In this document: positions 1 to 6,773 of the stretch, in pieces
Numbering within the stretch: the stretch's first letter is position 1
Layout: each line of letters starts with the position of its first letter
Assembly: GCA_002411105.1 (NCBI GenBank)
Contig: DHQX01000004.1
Coordinates: forward strand, 60,315 to 87,264
Origin: Christensenella sp. UBA5327
GTDB lineage: Bacteria; Bacillota; Clostridia; Christensenellales; Aristaeellaceae
Direction of reading: 5' to 3'
Length of the DNA stretch: 26,950 nucleotides
The notes under the pieces: generated by a model
Seen by the model: only the letters and a program-made list of their open reading frames with translations
What the model was told of the DNA's origin: nothing
Database searches by the model: none
Position numbers and translations under genes: made by a program

Positions 1-223
1 GGGGACGGAAGCCCCCCCCGCCGGCCGCACCGGTCACGGTCTCCACCTCGCCCAGATCCCAGGTTTTAACCGCGCGCTCTATCATGGCCACATCCTCTGA
101 GACAGAGGACTTGGCCAGCTGAAACATCTCGCAAAACCGGCTGTAGGGGATAATCTGGTTGGGCATGCCGCACAATACCCGCATCATCACGATCACGCGC
201 TCCACCCGTTTTACCTTGTCCAT
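1..223 (-). CDS. purR: Pur operon repressor PurR, N-terminal part (cut by window edge)
   Basis: Reading the minus strand from an ATG at 223 gives about 74 residues before the window ends. They resemble the winged-helix N-terminus of Bacillus-type PurR: an RxxRxxxMMRVL helix, the helix-turn-helix core FQLAKSSVSEDVAMIERA, then GEVETVTGAAGG leading into the wing. PurR represses purine synthesis genes and releases DNA when it binds PRPP through its C-terminal phosphoribosyltransferase-like domain, which lies outside this window. The start at 223 is preferred over in-frame ATGs at 229 and 241 because GAGG sits six bases upstream of it. The gene is transcribed away from a secreted-protein gene, and a PurBox pair in the shared upstream region suggests autoregulation. 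The identification is firm for the part that is visible. Confidence 0.85.
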   Translation of the reverse strand, partial: MDKVKRVERVIVMMRVLCGMPNQIIPYSRFCEMFQLAKSSVSEDVAMIERAVKTWDLGEVETVTGAAGGGGFRP

Positions 224-256
224 GGCCATCCTCGCTCTCATCATAGGATAAGCCTT

Positions 257-285
257 ATTTTATCACATCGACCCGAATATTGCCA
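257..285 (-). promoter_or_regulatory. Probable purR promoter
   Basis: On the minus strand a TAAAAT -10 element (262-257) lies 17 bases from a weak TGGCAA -35 element (285-280). Predicted transcription starts about 10 bases on and leaves a short leader to the ATG at 223. The proximal PurBox overlaps the spacer and -35, where a bound repressor would block RNA polymerase. Position and -10 match are good; the -35 is poor. Confidence 0.45.
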
Positions 286-312
286 CGAGAGATGGATAAA
301 ATGTTCGGTTTA
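269..312. promoter_or_regulatory. PurR operator (paired PurBoxes)
   Basis: The PurBox consensus known from Bacillus PurR is AWWWCCGAACWWT, normally used as two oppositely oriented copies. The distal copy, read on the minus strand at 312-300, is TAAACCGAACATT and differs from consensus only at the first base. The proximal copy at 269-281 on the plus strand keeps CCGAAT and the flanking ATT but is otherwise degenerate. The boxes face each other with 18 bases between them, close to the 16-17 described for this family. The pair lies upstream of purR and also of the divergent secreted-protein gene, so it could control both. Confidence 0.6.
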
Positions 313-327
313 GGCACATCCGTCTGG

Positions 328-356
328 TTGTGTGCCTTGGCGCTTTATGTTAAAAT
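328..356 (+). promoter_or_regulatory. Candidate promoter for secreted protein and prs
   Basis: TTGTGT (328-333) and TAAAAT (351-356) are 17 bases apart. The -10 is good and the -35 matches only its first three bases. It is just downstream of the PurBox pair and would give a leader of about 20 bases before the ATG at 385. No separate promoter was seen ahead of prs. Confidence 0.4.
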
Positions 357-384
357 AGCTTTAGAATCTGCGGAGGTGGATACC

Positions 385-1908
385 ATGCGCAAACACTTGC
401 TGATAGCCCTGACCCTGCTGTGCCTGGTGGCGGCGTTCCCGGCGCTGGCTGAGCAATACAGCTTTGACGCCATTCATGCTGCTGTTTCCCTGCCCGATGG
501 CGTGTACGAGACGGTGCTGACCCCCCAGAACCTGGCCAGCCAGGAGGCCTTTATCCAGTCAAGAGGCGGCACGGTGGCGAGCTGGGAGGCGGATTTCAAG
601 GCCCGGGGCATCATGCTGCAGGCCTACGACCAGGATACGGACCGGGTGCTGGTGATCTCCGCCCTCCAGGATGTGGATGGCCAGCGTTACTTTGATATCA
701 ACGAGGCTGGCACCAACATCCGGGCGGACTACCGCAAATCCCACGGCAAGGATGGCGCCTGGTCGGTGCTGGGCTATCACTATGACTCCATCTCCTGGAA
801 GAACTTCAAATCCGGCCGCTTCCTCCAGCTGCGCTACAGCTACCGCCAGGGGGGCGAGCTGGTGTGCCGGGGTTTCCAGCGCCGCACCATCAGAAACGGC
901 TACACCATCACGGTTGACATGCAGGTCTTTGGCAGGAATGTCACCGGTGCTGACAACACGGCGCTTAACAAGGTGTTTGACACCTTTGCCTTCAGCCAGG
1001 TGTTGCCGGTGCCGGAATTGCCCATCACCCTGGCGGAAACCGCGACTGCCCCGGTTGAAACCAACAAGCGCGCTTTCACCATGAAGGGGGAGACCAAGAA
1101 GGACGCCAAGATGTCAGCGGTCGTGATGTCCTTCACCGACACCCAAGGCCAGGTGTTTTCCGCCACAGCGGACAAAAACGGCAAGTATTCCCTCCCCATT
1201 GAGCTGCCCCGGGAGGGGAGCTACCTGATGACCCTGACGGTGGAATCGCCGGGCCTCGCCTCCCTCACCAAAAGCTACAGCATCACCTATCAGGAAGGGC
1301 TGCTGCCCGCAGTGATCACAGCGCCCCCGCCGGATATCCTCCCCCAGGACAGCTTCACCCTATCCGGCACCACCGAGTCGGGGGTTGACGTGGTCCTGAG
1401 CGTCAACGGCGTTGAAACCAAGAAGAAAACCGGGCGGGACGGAGGCTTCAGCTTCAAGATCAACACGGCCGCTGAAGGCGGCTACAGCATCAGCCTCACC
1501 CTTTCCAAAAAGGGATTTAATGACCGCAACTTCAGCTATAATACCAGCCGGCTTATCTCCCAGCAGGCGAAGGACGAGGCCCTCCGCCAGAAGGCTGTAA
1601 GCCCGCCCTACGCCCTGATGGCGGCCAACCCTGAGAACTATGACGGGCAGCTGCTCACCTACACGGGCTTTCTGGTGAGCAAGGAGGACGTGTCAGGGGA
1701 GTGGATTCTGCGCGTCGCCCTGGAGAAAACCAATACCGGCTTTGCCGATGAGATGATCGTGACCGCCGAGGGCGACCCGGGCTATGCGGCGGGCAGCCGG
1801 GTGCGCATCTACGCCAACCTGGTGGGCAAGAACATCGGCCAGAACGCGGCGGGGGAGGAAGAGATCCTGCCCAAGCTGCAGCTGGCGCTGATTGATGCGG
1901 TGCTTTGA
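385..1908 (+). CDS. Secreted protein with two Ig-like repeats, function unknown
   Basis: This 507-residue protein starts at ATG 385, with GGAGGT seven bases upstream. The open frame extends to 280, but that stretch has no ribosome site. Residues 1-22 form a signal peptide (charged MRKH, hydrophobic core, ALA then EQ as the likely cleavage site). No lipobox is present, so release or loose wall association is likely. An N-terminal domain of about 200 residues is followed by two beta-rich repeats at about 228-305 and 320-395. Each has the pattern FTL/M-x-G-E/T-T, a DKNGKYS or GRDGGFS turn, and a GSYLMTL or GGYSISL strand, as in bacterial Ig-like or carboxypeptidase-regulatory-like domains. The C-terminal 100 residues look like a small beta barrel (YDGQLLTYTGFLVS). 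No catalytic motif was recognised. Its stop is 63 bases before prs, so the two are probably co-transcribed. Confidence 0.8.
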   Translation: MRKHLLIALTLLCLVAAFPALAEQYSFDAIHAAVSLPDGVYETVLTPQNLASQEAFIQSRGGTVASWEADFKARGIMLQAYDQDTDRVLVISALQDVDGQRYFDINEAGTNIRADYRKSHGKDGAWSVLGYHYDSISWKNFKSGRFLQLRYSYRQGGELVCRGFQRRTIRNGYTITVDMQVFGRNVTGADNTALNKVFDTFAFSQVLPVPELPITLAETATAPVETNKRAFTMKGETKKDAKMSAVVMSFTDTQGQVFSATADKNGKYSLPIELPREGSYLMTLTVESPGLASLTKSYSITYQEGLLPAVITAPPPDILPQDSFTLSGTTESGVDVVLSVNGVETKKKTGRDGGFSFKINTAAEGGYSISLTLSKKGFNDRNFSYNTSRLISQQAKDEALRQKAVSPPYALMAANPENYDGQLLTYTGFLVSKEDVSGEWILRVALEKTNTGFADEMIVTAEGDPGYAAGSRVRIYANLVGKNIGQNAAGEEEILPKLQLALIDAVL

Positions 1909-1950
1909 TGAACTGTGCAGGATGATTGATTTTCGGAGGGGACCATCATT

Positions 1951-1977
1951 ATGATTTTGGAGGAAAGCGCGCCATGA
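1951..1977 (+). CDS. Possible 8-residue leader peptide overlapping the prs start
   Basis: An ATG at 1951 has its own strong ribosome site, GGAGGGG at 1935-1941, nine bases upstream. It encodes MILEESAP, and its TGA stop (1975-1977) overlaps the prs ATG (1974-1976) as ATGA. This is the usual geometry for translational coupling or reinitiation. Whether the peptide is made is unknown; such a short frame could arise by chance, and the ribosome site is the main argument. Confidence 0.35.
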   Translation: MILEESAP

Positions 1978-3185
1978 ACACCTTTCTCACGGAGTGGGAC
2001 CAGAACATCGTCAACCTTCCCTATGGGCCGCTTGGCATCATCGCCATGGCCGGGATGGACAAGATGGGAGAAAGCGTCAACGAGTGGCTGCTCAAGTGGC
2101 ATAGCCTGCAGGAGATTCAGGACCGGCAGTATTACACCAGCCCTGGAAGCGACCAGGAGGATTTCCTCATTCAGGCCCACTGCCCCCGCTTTGGCACCGG
2201 CGAAGGCAAGGGTGTGCTCCGGCAAAGCGTGCGGGGCTATGACATCTACATCATCGTTGACGTGTGCGCCTACAACGTGACCTACCAGATGTATGACATG
2301 GAAGTGCCGATGAGCCCGGATGATCACTACCAGGATTTGAAGCGCATCATCGCCGCCATCGCCGGCAAGGCCAAGCGGGTGAACGTGATCATGCCCATGC
2401 TCTATGAGAGCCGCCAGCACCGCCGCAACACCAGGGAGAGCCTGGACTGCGCCATAGCGCTCCAGGAGCTGCAGAGCATGGGGGTGGCCAACATCATCAC
2501 CTTTGACGCCCATGACCCCCGGGTGGTGAACTCCGTGCCCCTGTGCGGCTTTGAAAATGTGCTGCCCACCTACCAGATGCTAAAAGCGCTGCTGGGCTCG
2601 GTGAAGGATCTGCACATCAACAAGACCAGCATGATGATCGTCAGCCCCGATGAGGGCGCGGTCAACCGGAACATCTATTATTCCTCCGTATTGTCCCTTG
2701 AAATGGGTATGTTCTATAAGCGCCGGGACTATACCCAGGTGGTGGCGGGGCGCAACCCCATCATCGCCCATGAGTATCTGGGTGCGTCGGTAGAGGGCAA
2801 GGATGTGATCGTGGTGGATGACATCCTCTCCTCGGGAGAGTCCATCATCGAGCTGGCCAAGGAGCTGAAAAAGCGCAAGGCCAAGCGTATTTTCGCCATC
2901 GTCACCTTCGCGTTTTTCACCAACGGCATCGATCTGTTTGAGGATGCCTACCAGCAGGGGATCATCGACCGGGTGGTGACCACCAACCTGTCCTACACCC
3001 GGGCCGACCTGAAGGATACCAAGTGGTTTGTCCATGCGGACCTGAGCAAGTACATCTCCTACATGGTGGCCACCCTCAACCACGACAATTCCCTCAGCGC
3101 GCTGCTCAACCCCTACAACCGCATTCAGAAGCTGCTCGCCCGCTACCGGGATGAGCAGGCGGCAAGCGGCATCAGCTTGATCTGA
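1974..3185 (+). CDS. prs: Ribose-phosphate pyrophosphokinase (PRPP synthetase), clostridial form
   Basis: This 403-residue enzyme makes PRPP from ribose 5-phosphate and ATP for purine, pyrimidine, histidine, tryptophan and NAD synthesis. It is longer than the classical form of about 315 residues and matches the divergent long type common in Clostridia. Visible signatures are MPMLYESRQHRR, ITFDAHDPRV, SPDEGAVNRNIYY, GMFYKRRDYT and the PRPP-binding loop VIVVDDILSSGES at about 278-290. The start at 1974 has GGAGG (1959-1963) ten bases upstream; a TTG at 1926 would add residues encoded by the ribosome-site region and is unlikely. The short upstream frame at 1951 ends on this start codon. Co-location with purR is meaningful because PRPP is the signal PurR senses. 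The stop overlaps the next ATG (TGATG). Confidence 0.9.
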   Translation: MNTFLTEWDQNIVNLPYGPLGIIAMAGMDKMGESVNEWLLKWHSLQEIQDRQYYTSPGSDQEDFLIQAHCPRFGTGEGKGVLRQSVRGYDIYIIVDVCAYNVTYQMYDMEVPMSPDDHYQDLKRIIAAIAGKAKRVNVIMPMLYESRQHRRNTRESLDCAIALQELQSMGVANIITFDAHDPRVVNSVPLCGFENVLPTYQMLKALLGSVKDLHINKTSMMIVSPDEGAVNRNIYYSSVLSLEMGMFYKRRDYTQVVAGRNPIIAHEYLGASVEGKDVIVVDDILSSGESIIELAKELKKRKAKRIFAIVTFAFFTNGIDLFEDAYQQGIIDRVVTTNLSYTRADLKDTKWFVHADLSKYISYMVATLNHDNSLSALLNPYNRIQKLLARYRDEQAASGISLI

Positions 3186-3643
3186 TGCAGGGTCAGCCAG
3201 AAAGGCACGGATTGGATCAGGAAACAAAACAGCAGGGTCTGCTGCCGGACAAGCCCCAGAAGGACAACTTTGTCAAGCGCTCAAAGGATTTTATCCAGGG
3301 CGCGGTGGACAGCATCACCGGCAAGGACCTGCCGATGCTGGTGGAGGACTTCACCCGGGAGATGACCGTTGTGGCCGAGGGTCTGGCAGAGGATCAGGCC
3401 AGGCTGAGCGATGTTCTGCGCCTCCAGGGCGAGGGGCAGGATCAGCTGGCAGACAAAGTGCGCCAGGTGGAAAAGCGCATGGGCGATCTGGAGCGCCAGG
3501 CGGCTGAGCTTCAAAAAAAGATGGAGCGCAGGCGGGAAAACAGGCCGGGTTTGTCCCAGATTCTGCGTCAGGCCACCTGGCTGGCGGCCATTCTGGCGGG
3601 GGCCTGGGTGATCACCACGCTGGTGAAGACCTTTTGGAGATAA
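3185..3643 (+). CDS. Tail-anchored coiled-coil protein, unknown function
   Basis: This 152-residue protein starts one base inside the prs stop codon (TGATG), so translation is probably coupled. The N-terminal 30 residues are polar. A segment with FIQGAVDSITGKDLPMLVEDFT follows. Residues about 70-115 are rich in Glu, Gln, Lys and Arg with heptad-like spacing and should form a coiled coil. The last 25 residues contain one hydrophobic stretch, ATWLAAILAGAWVITTLV, followed by KTFWR. This suggests a C-terminally anchored protein with a cytoplasmic coiled coil. No family was recognised. It runs straight into the next small membrane-associated gene, so the two may act together. Confidence 0.7.
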   Translation: MQGQPERHGLDQETKQQGLLPDKPQKDNFVKRSKDFIQGAVDSITGKDLPMLVEDFTREMTVVAEGLAEDQARLSDVLRLQGEGQDQLADKVRQVEKRMGDLERQAAELQKKMERRRENRPGLSQILRQATWLAAILAGAWVITTLVKTFWR

Positions 3644-3648
3644 AGACC

Positions 3649-4155
3649 ATGAAAAGAACCTATCAGGAGCTGGTGGAGGGCTATCAGCAGCGCAACCGCG
3701 CAGCGCTGGTGGACGGCATCACCACAGCTCTCAGCCACGCGGACGAGGTGGTGATGGACCTGGGCCTCCTGGAGGAGACCGGGCTGTTGCCTGAGGTGCT
3801 GGGCACTGTGAGCCTGGGGCTGCCCTTTGTGATCATCGCGGTGACCGAGCAGCACGCCGTGATCCGCGGCCGCAAAACCGGCAAGGCCGCGCTTCAGGAT
3901 GCCTCCTTCAGGATGCTGAAAACAGGCGCCGGGCTGGCTGCCGGCGGCGCTGTGATGGCCAGCGGCTTGGGAGCGATCCCTGCCATTCCGGTGGCGGTGG
4001 GGGTGCGGGCGATGCTGGAGAAATACCGCAGCAGCCTGCTCACCTCCCAGCGTGTCAAGCAGCGCACCCTGCGCCTGCGGGCGCTTAAGGAAGCACAGAA
4101 AAACCGCGCCCTTCCGCTGGCGGAAGGGGCGCGGCAGCAAGTGATCACCACTTAA
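3649..4155 (+). CDS. Small hydrophobic protein, unknown function
   Basis: This 168-residue protein starts at ATG 3649, five bases after the preceding stop, with GGAG nine bases upstream; an earlier TTG at 3634 lies before that ribosome site. It has two glycine-rich hydrophobic stretches (LGTVSLGLPFVIIAV, and AGLAAGGAVMASGLGAIPAI followed by PVAVGV) and a basic C-terminal helix. That fits a membrane-associated protein partnered with the upstream coiled-coil protein. No family was recognised. Its last 3 bases overlap the stop codon of the convergent PHP phosphatase gene. Its final 20 or so codons also carry that gene's transcription terminator in antisense, so the same bases serve two purposes. 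Confidence 0.65.
   Translation: MKRTYQELVEGYQQRNRAALVDGITTALSHADEVVMDLGLLEETGLLPEVLGTVSLGLPFVIIAVTEQHAVIRGRKTGKAALQDASFRMLKTGAGLAAGGAVMASGLGAIPAIPVAVGVRAMLEKYRSSLLTSQRVKQRTLRLRALKEAQKNRALPLAEGARQQVITT
4099..4134 (-). terminator. Intrinsic terminator of the phosphatase operon
   Basis: On the minus strand a stem of 14 base pairs (arms 4134-4120 and 4117-4104, one bulged base, 2-base gap at the tip that opens to a normal loop) is followed directly by five T residues (4103-4099). It lies 18 bases past the minus-strand stop codon. The stem is very GC-rich, with GCGGAAGGGGCGCGG on the plus strand. It lies wholly inside the 3' coding end of the convergent gene. Confidence 0.85.
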
Positions 4156-4979
4156 ACGACATCAATCCATTCAAAGAGCGCCTTATGCCGCCCCAGGATG
4201 GCGGCTTTTTTGAACCCCGCGGCACGGATCAGCCTGGCCGCCTCCTCGTAGCCGTAGGCGATCTGGGCGGCCTGGTGGCAATCCGCCGCCACAATCACTT
4301 GCCCGCCGATCTGCCGCCAGTAGGCCAGCAGCCCCGGGGCGGGGTAGGGGATGGGCGCGCCGTGGCGGGCCATGCCCCCGGTGTTGATCTCAAGCAGTTT
4401 GCAGCCCAGGGCAGCCTCGTCCATGGCGTCGGTGGCAGCTTTGATAAAAAGCGGGTCTTCCGGGTCAAACAGTTCGCCCTGGCGGTTATTTTTCATCAGC
4501 AGGTCAAAGTGCGCGATGATATCGGGCTTGTATTCCCGGATGTATGATCCCAGCCTGCCATAATAGGTGTTGGCATACAGCAGGCTGTCACCGCCGAAAT
4601 GGTCCTTGATGGCGGAGGTGACCATGTCCATGGGGCCATCCACAGGGAACATTTTGCCATCGGGCAGGGGCAGGTAATGCACGGCTCCCATCACATACTC
4701 AAAGGGGGCGCAGTCCGCATAGGAATAGGAGTCCCGCTCCATGCCCAGCCAGATGCGGAGGCGGTCCGCGTACTGCGTCTGTAGCTGCTTGATCTCCTTG
4801 ATATAGGCGGCTTCACCCGCCTCGTCCATGGCGTAGAAGGTGTCAAAGTCCTGCTTGGCATGGCTGGAGAAGCCCATGCTTACAAAGCCGTGGCGGATGG
4901 CGGAGAGCACCATGTCCTCAGCGGTGGATTTGCCGTCGCAGTAGGGGGTGTGGTTGTGGGGTGAGGAAAGCGTGAACAT
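4152..4979 (-). CDS. hisJ: Histidinol-phosphatase, PHP/HisJ family
   Basis: This 275-residue PHP-domain protein has a size normal for HisJ/HisK phosphatases, which remove phosphate from histidinol phosphate in histidine synthesis. Metal-ligand motifs are in order: HNH at residues 8-10, H40 in SSHA, E81 in GMERD, H101 in GAVHYL, H157 in AHFD, and D233/H235 in ADCH. The ATG at 4979 lies three bases after the stop of the upstream phosphatase gene, with GAGGG a suitable distance before it, so the two form an operon. No other his genes are in the window, so a different phosphoester substrate cannot be excluded. A strong terminator follows at 4134-4099. Confidence 0.82.
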   Translation of the reverse strand: MFTLSSPHNHTPYCDGKSTAEDMVLSAIRHGFVSMGFSSHAKQDFDTFYAMDEAGEAAYIKEIKQLQTQYADRLRIWLGMERDSYSYADCAPFEYVMGAVHYLPLPDGKMFPVDGPMDMVTSAIKDHFGGDSLLYANTYYGRLGSYIREYKPDIIAHFDLLMKNNRQGELFDPEDPLFIKAATDAMDEAALGCKLLEINTGGMARHGAPIPYPAPGLLAYWRQIGGQVIVAADCHQAAQIAYGYEEAARLIRAAGFKKAAILGRHKALFEWIDVV

Positions 4980-4982
4980 CCC

Positions 4983-5768
4983 TCAGCCCTCTTTTGGCGC
5001 GTAGGCCGATTTGACGATGGGAAGGGCTGGATCAAAGCATGTGGCGCTGGCTGCAAACACCGCCGCGGTTTTGGAGAAATCGAGCAGTTCTCCCGGCAGG
5101 TTGAGCAGCTCCACCCTGCCGCCAGCCTCCCGCACCAGCAGCATCCCCGCCGCATAGTCCCAGGGGGATAGGGAATACTCGAAGAACACGTCCACCCGCC
5201 CGCAGGCCACATAGGCCAGGTCAAGGGCGGCGGAGCCAAAGCGGCGCAGATCCCCGCTTTTCAGCATGAAATCCCCACAGGCTTTCATCGTGCGCGCCAC
5301 CAGGCTGGGGTCATAAAGGGAGGAGCCGAAGGCCACAACCGCAAACTCAAAGGGGGTGTCGGCACAGCGGATGCGCTTGCCGTTGAGCATGGCGCCCTCC
5401 CCGGCTTTTGCCAGGAACATCTCATCCCGGTAAGGGTTATAGACGGCGGACAGGGACAGCCGCTTTTCAACCGAGAGCGCCACGGAGATGGCGGAGTGAT
5501 GCAGCCCCCGGATGAAATTGGTGGTGCCGTCAATGGGGTCAACCACCCAGGTGGGCGCATCCGTGAGGGGGGCGTTCTCCTGCTCCTCCCCGTAAAAAGC
5601 GCTCTCAGGCATGAGCGCTGTGAGTTTGTCAAAGAGGAAATCCTGCACATCCCGGTCAGCCTGGGTGACGAAGTTGGCGTGGCCTTCCTTTTGCATGATC
5701 TCAGGATCTTTCTCCCGGAGGATGATCCGGCCGGCTTCCCGGAGAATGGTATCAATGGTGTTAAGCAT
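4983..5768 (-). CDS. suhB: Inositol monophosphatase family protein
   Basis: This 261-residue Mg-dependent sugar or inositol phosphatase carries the family metal sites: GEE at 60-62, DPIDGTTNF at 77-85, and WDYAAG near 203-208. The ATG at 5768 is chosen because AAAGGA lies about six bases upstream; a TTG at 5783 would include that ribosome site in the coding frame. Family members act on inositol phosphates, fructose bisphosphate, histidinol phosphate or 3'-phosphoadenosine nucleotides. Because the next gene is a histidinol phosphatase, related substrates are possible, but specificity cannot be read from sequence. It is the first gene of a two-gene operon starting from the palindromic divergent promoter at 5798-5832. 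Confidence 0.82.
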   Translation of the reverse strand: MLNTIDTILREAGRIILREKDPEIMQKEGHANFVTQADRDVQDFLFDKLTALMPESAFYGEEQENAPLTDAPTWVVDPIDGTTNFIRGLHHSAISVALSVEKRLSLSAVYNPYRDEMFLAKAGEGAMLNGKRIRCADTPFEFAVVAFGSSLYDPSLVARTMKACGDFMLKSGDLRRFGSAALDLAYVACGRVDVFFEYSLSPWDYAAGMLLVREAGGRVELLNLPGELLDFSKTAAVFAASATCFDPALPIVKSAYAPKEG

Positions 5769-5797
5769 GTCCTGTCCTTTCAAGCGTGATCAAGGTG

Positions 5798-5832
5798 GAT
5801 TATAGCATGGCGGGCGGGCTTATGCTATAATC
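5798..5832. promoter_or_regulatory. Divergent extended -10 promoters inside an 11-bp inverted repeat
   Basis: GATTATAGCAT (5798-5808) and ATGCTATAATC (5822-5832) are perfect inverted copies separated by 13 bases. Each contains an extended -10 element, TGCTATAAT: one reads left toward the phosphatase operon (TATAAT 5804-5799) and one right toward the ttcA-like gene (TATAAT 5826-5831). The two -10 boxes are 21 bases apart, so the -35 contact zone of each promoter overlaps the other's -10. Simultaneous occupancy by two polymerases looks impossible. Confidence 0.7.
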
Positions 5833-5859
5833 GCGCGGATCACATGAGGAGGAAAACCC

Positions 5860-6723
5860 TTGCCTGACAGACAGATCAAAGACCCTGTGCAGCACGCCAT
5901 CACCACCCGCTTCCGCAAAACCATCTGGCGCCGGTTCCTCTCCGCCATGCAGCAATACCGCATGACCCGGCCCGGGGACAGGATCGCGGTGTGCTATTCA
6001 GGCGGGAAGGATTCGCTGCTGCTGGCCAAATGCATGCAGACGCTTCAGAAATACAGCACCGTGCCGTTTGAGTTGGTCTATCTGCACATGGACCCGGGCT
6101 ATTCGCCTGAGAACCGGCAGAAGGTGATGGACACAGCGGCGTCCATCGGCATTGTGCCGGAGGTGTTCCAGACTGATATCTATCAGGTCATCGCCGGGGT
6201 GAAAAACTCCCCCTGCCATGTCTGCGCCGCCATGCGCCGGGGGCATCTGTACAAGGCTGCCCAGCAGCGGGGCTGCAACAAGATCGCCCTGGGCCACCAC
6301 TATGACGACGCGGCGGAAACCCTGCTGTTGGGGATGCTGTACGGCGGTGAGTTCAAGGCCATGTTGCCCAGGCTGCAAAGCGAGAACTATGCCGGGATGG
6401 AGCTCATCCGCCCCCTGTATCTGGTGCGGGAGAAGGCCGTCACCGCCTGGCGGGAGGCTTTTGCGCTGGACGCGGTGACCTGTGCTTGTCAGGTGACCCG
6501 GCGGGAGGATGGCGGCAAGCGCAGGCGGGTGAAGGAGCTATTGAAAATGCTTGAGAAAGAGCAGCCCAACGTGCTGGACAACATCATGGCCTCCGCCGCT
6601 CAGGTGAACCTCAGCACGCTGCTGGGTTTCAGACAGGATGCGGACAGCCCGGTGGTCACCTTCCTTGAGCATAACCTGCAGGAAGCTGAAGCCGCCGTGG
6701 AAAACATTGACAAATTCTTTTGA
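5860..6723 (+). CDS. ttcA: TtcA-like tRNA 2-thiolation ATPase (PP-loop)
   Basis: This 287-residue protein has the PP-loop SGGKDS at about 46-51, an SPCHVC pair of cysteines near 118-121, GHHYDD, and a third conserved Cys in the TCAC stretch near 206. Three cysteines in this layout bind the iron-sulfur cluster of TtcA, which thiolates cytidine 32 in some tRNAs using ATP. A long N-terminal extension and the Firmicute setting mean a related thiolase is possible. The start is TTG at 5860, with AGGAGG seven to eight bases upstream; no ATG fits. It is driven by the rightward extended -10 promoter at 5826-5831. degV follows 50 bases later in the same direction. Confidence 0.78.
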   Translation: MPDRQIKDPVQHAITTRFRKTIWRRFLSAMQQYRMTRPGDRIAVCYSGGKDSLLLAKCMQTLQKYSTVPFELVYLHMDPGYSPENRQKVMDTAASIGIVPEVFQTDIYQVIAGVKNSPCHVCAAMRRGHLYKAAQQRGCNKIALGHHYDDAAETLLLGMLYGGEFKAMLPRLQSENYAGMELIRPLYLVREKAVTAWREAFALDAVTCACQVTRREDGGKRRRVKELLKMLEKEQPNVLDNIMASAAQVNLSTLLGFRQDADSPVVTFLEHNLQEAEAAVENIDKFF

Positions 6724-6773
6724 AACGCATAGGATGATGAAATAAAGCCCCAGGGTATGAAGGAGAATGACAC

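Noticed and set aside
1809..3227. Two minus-strand frames (234 and 215 codons) across prs
   Set aside because: prs is certain on the plus strand, and the antisense translations are Val/Gly/His-rich without motifs.
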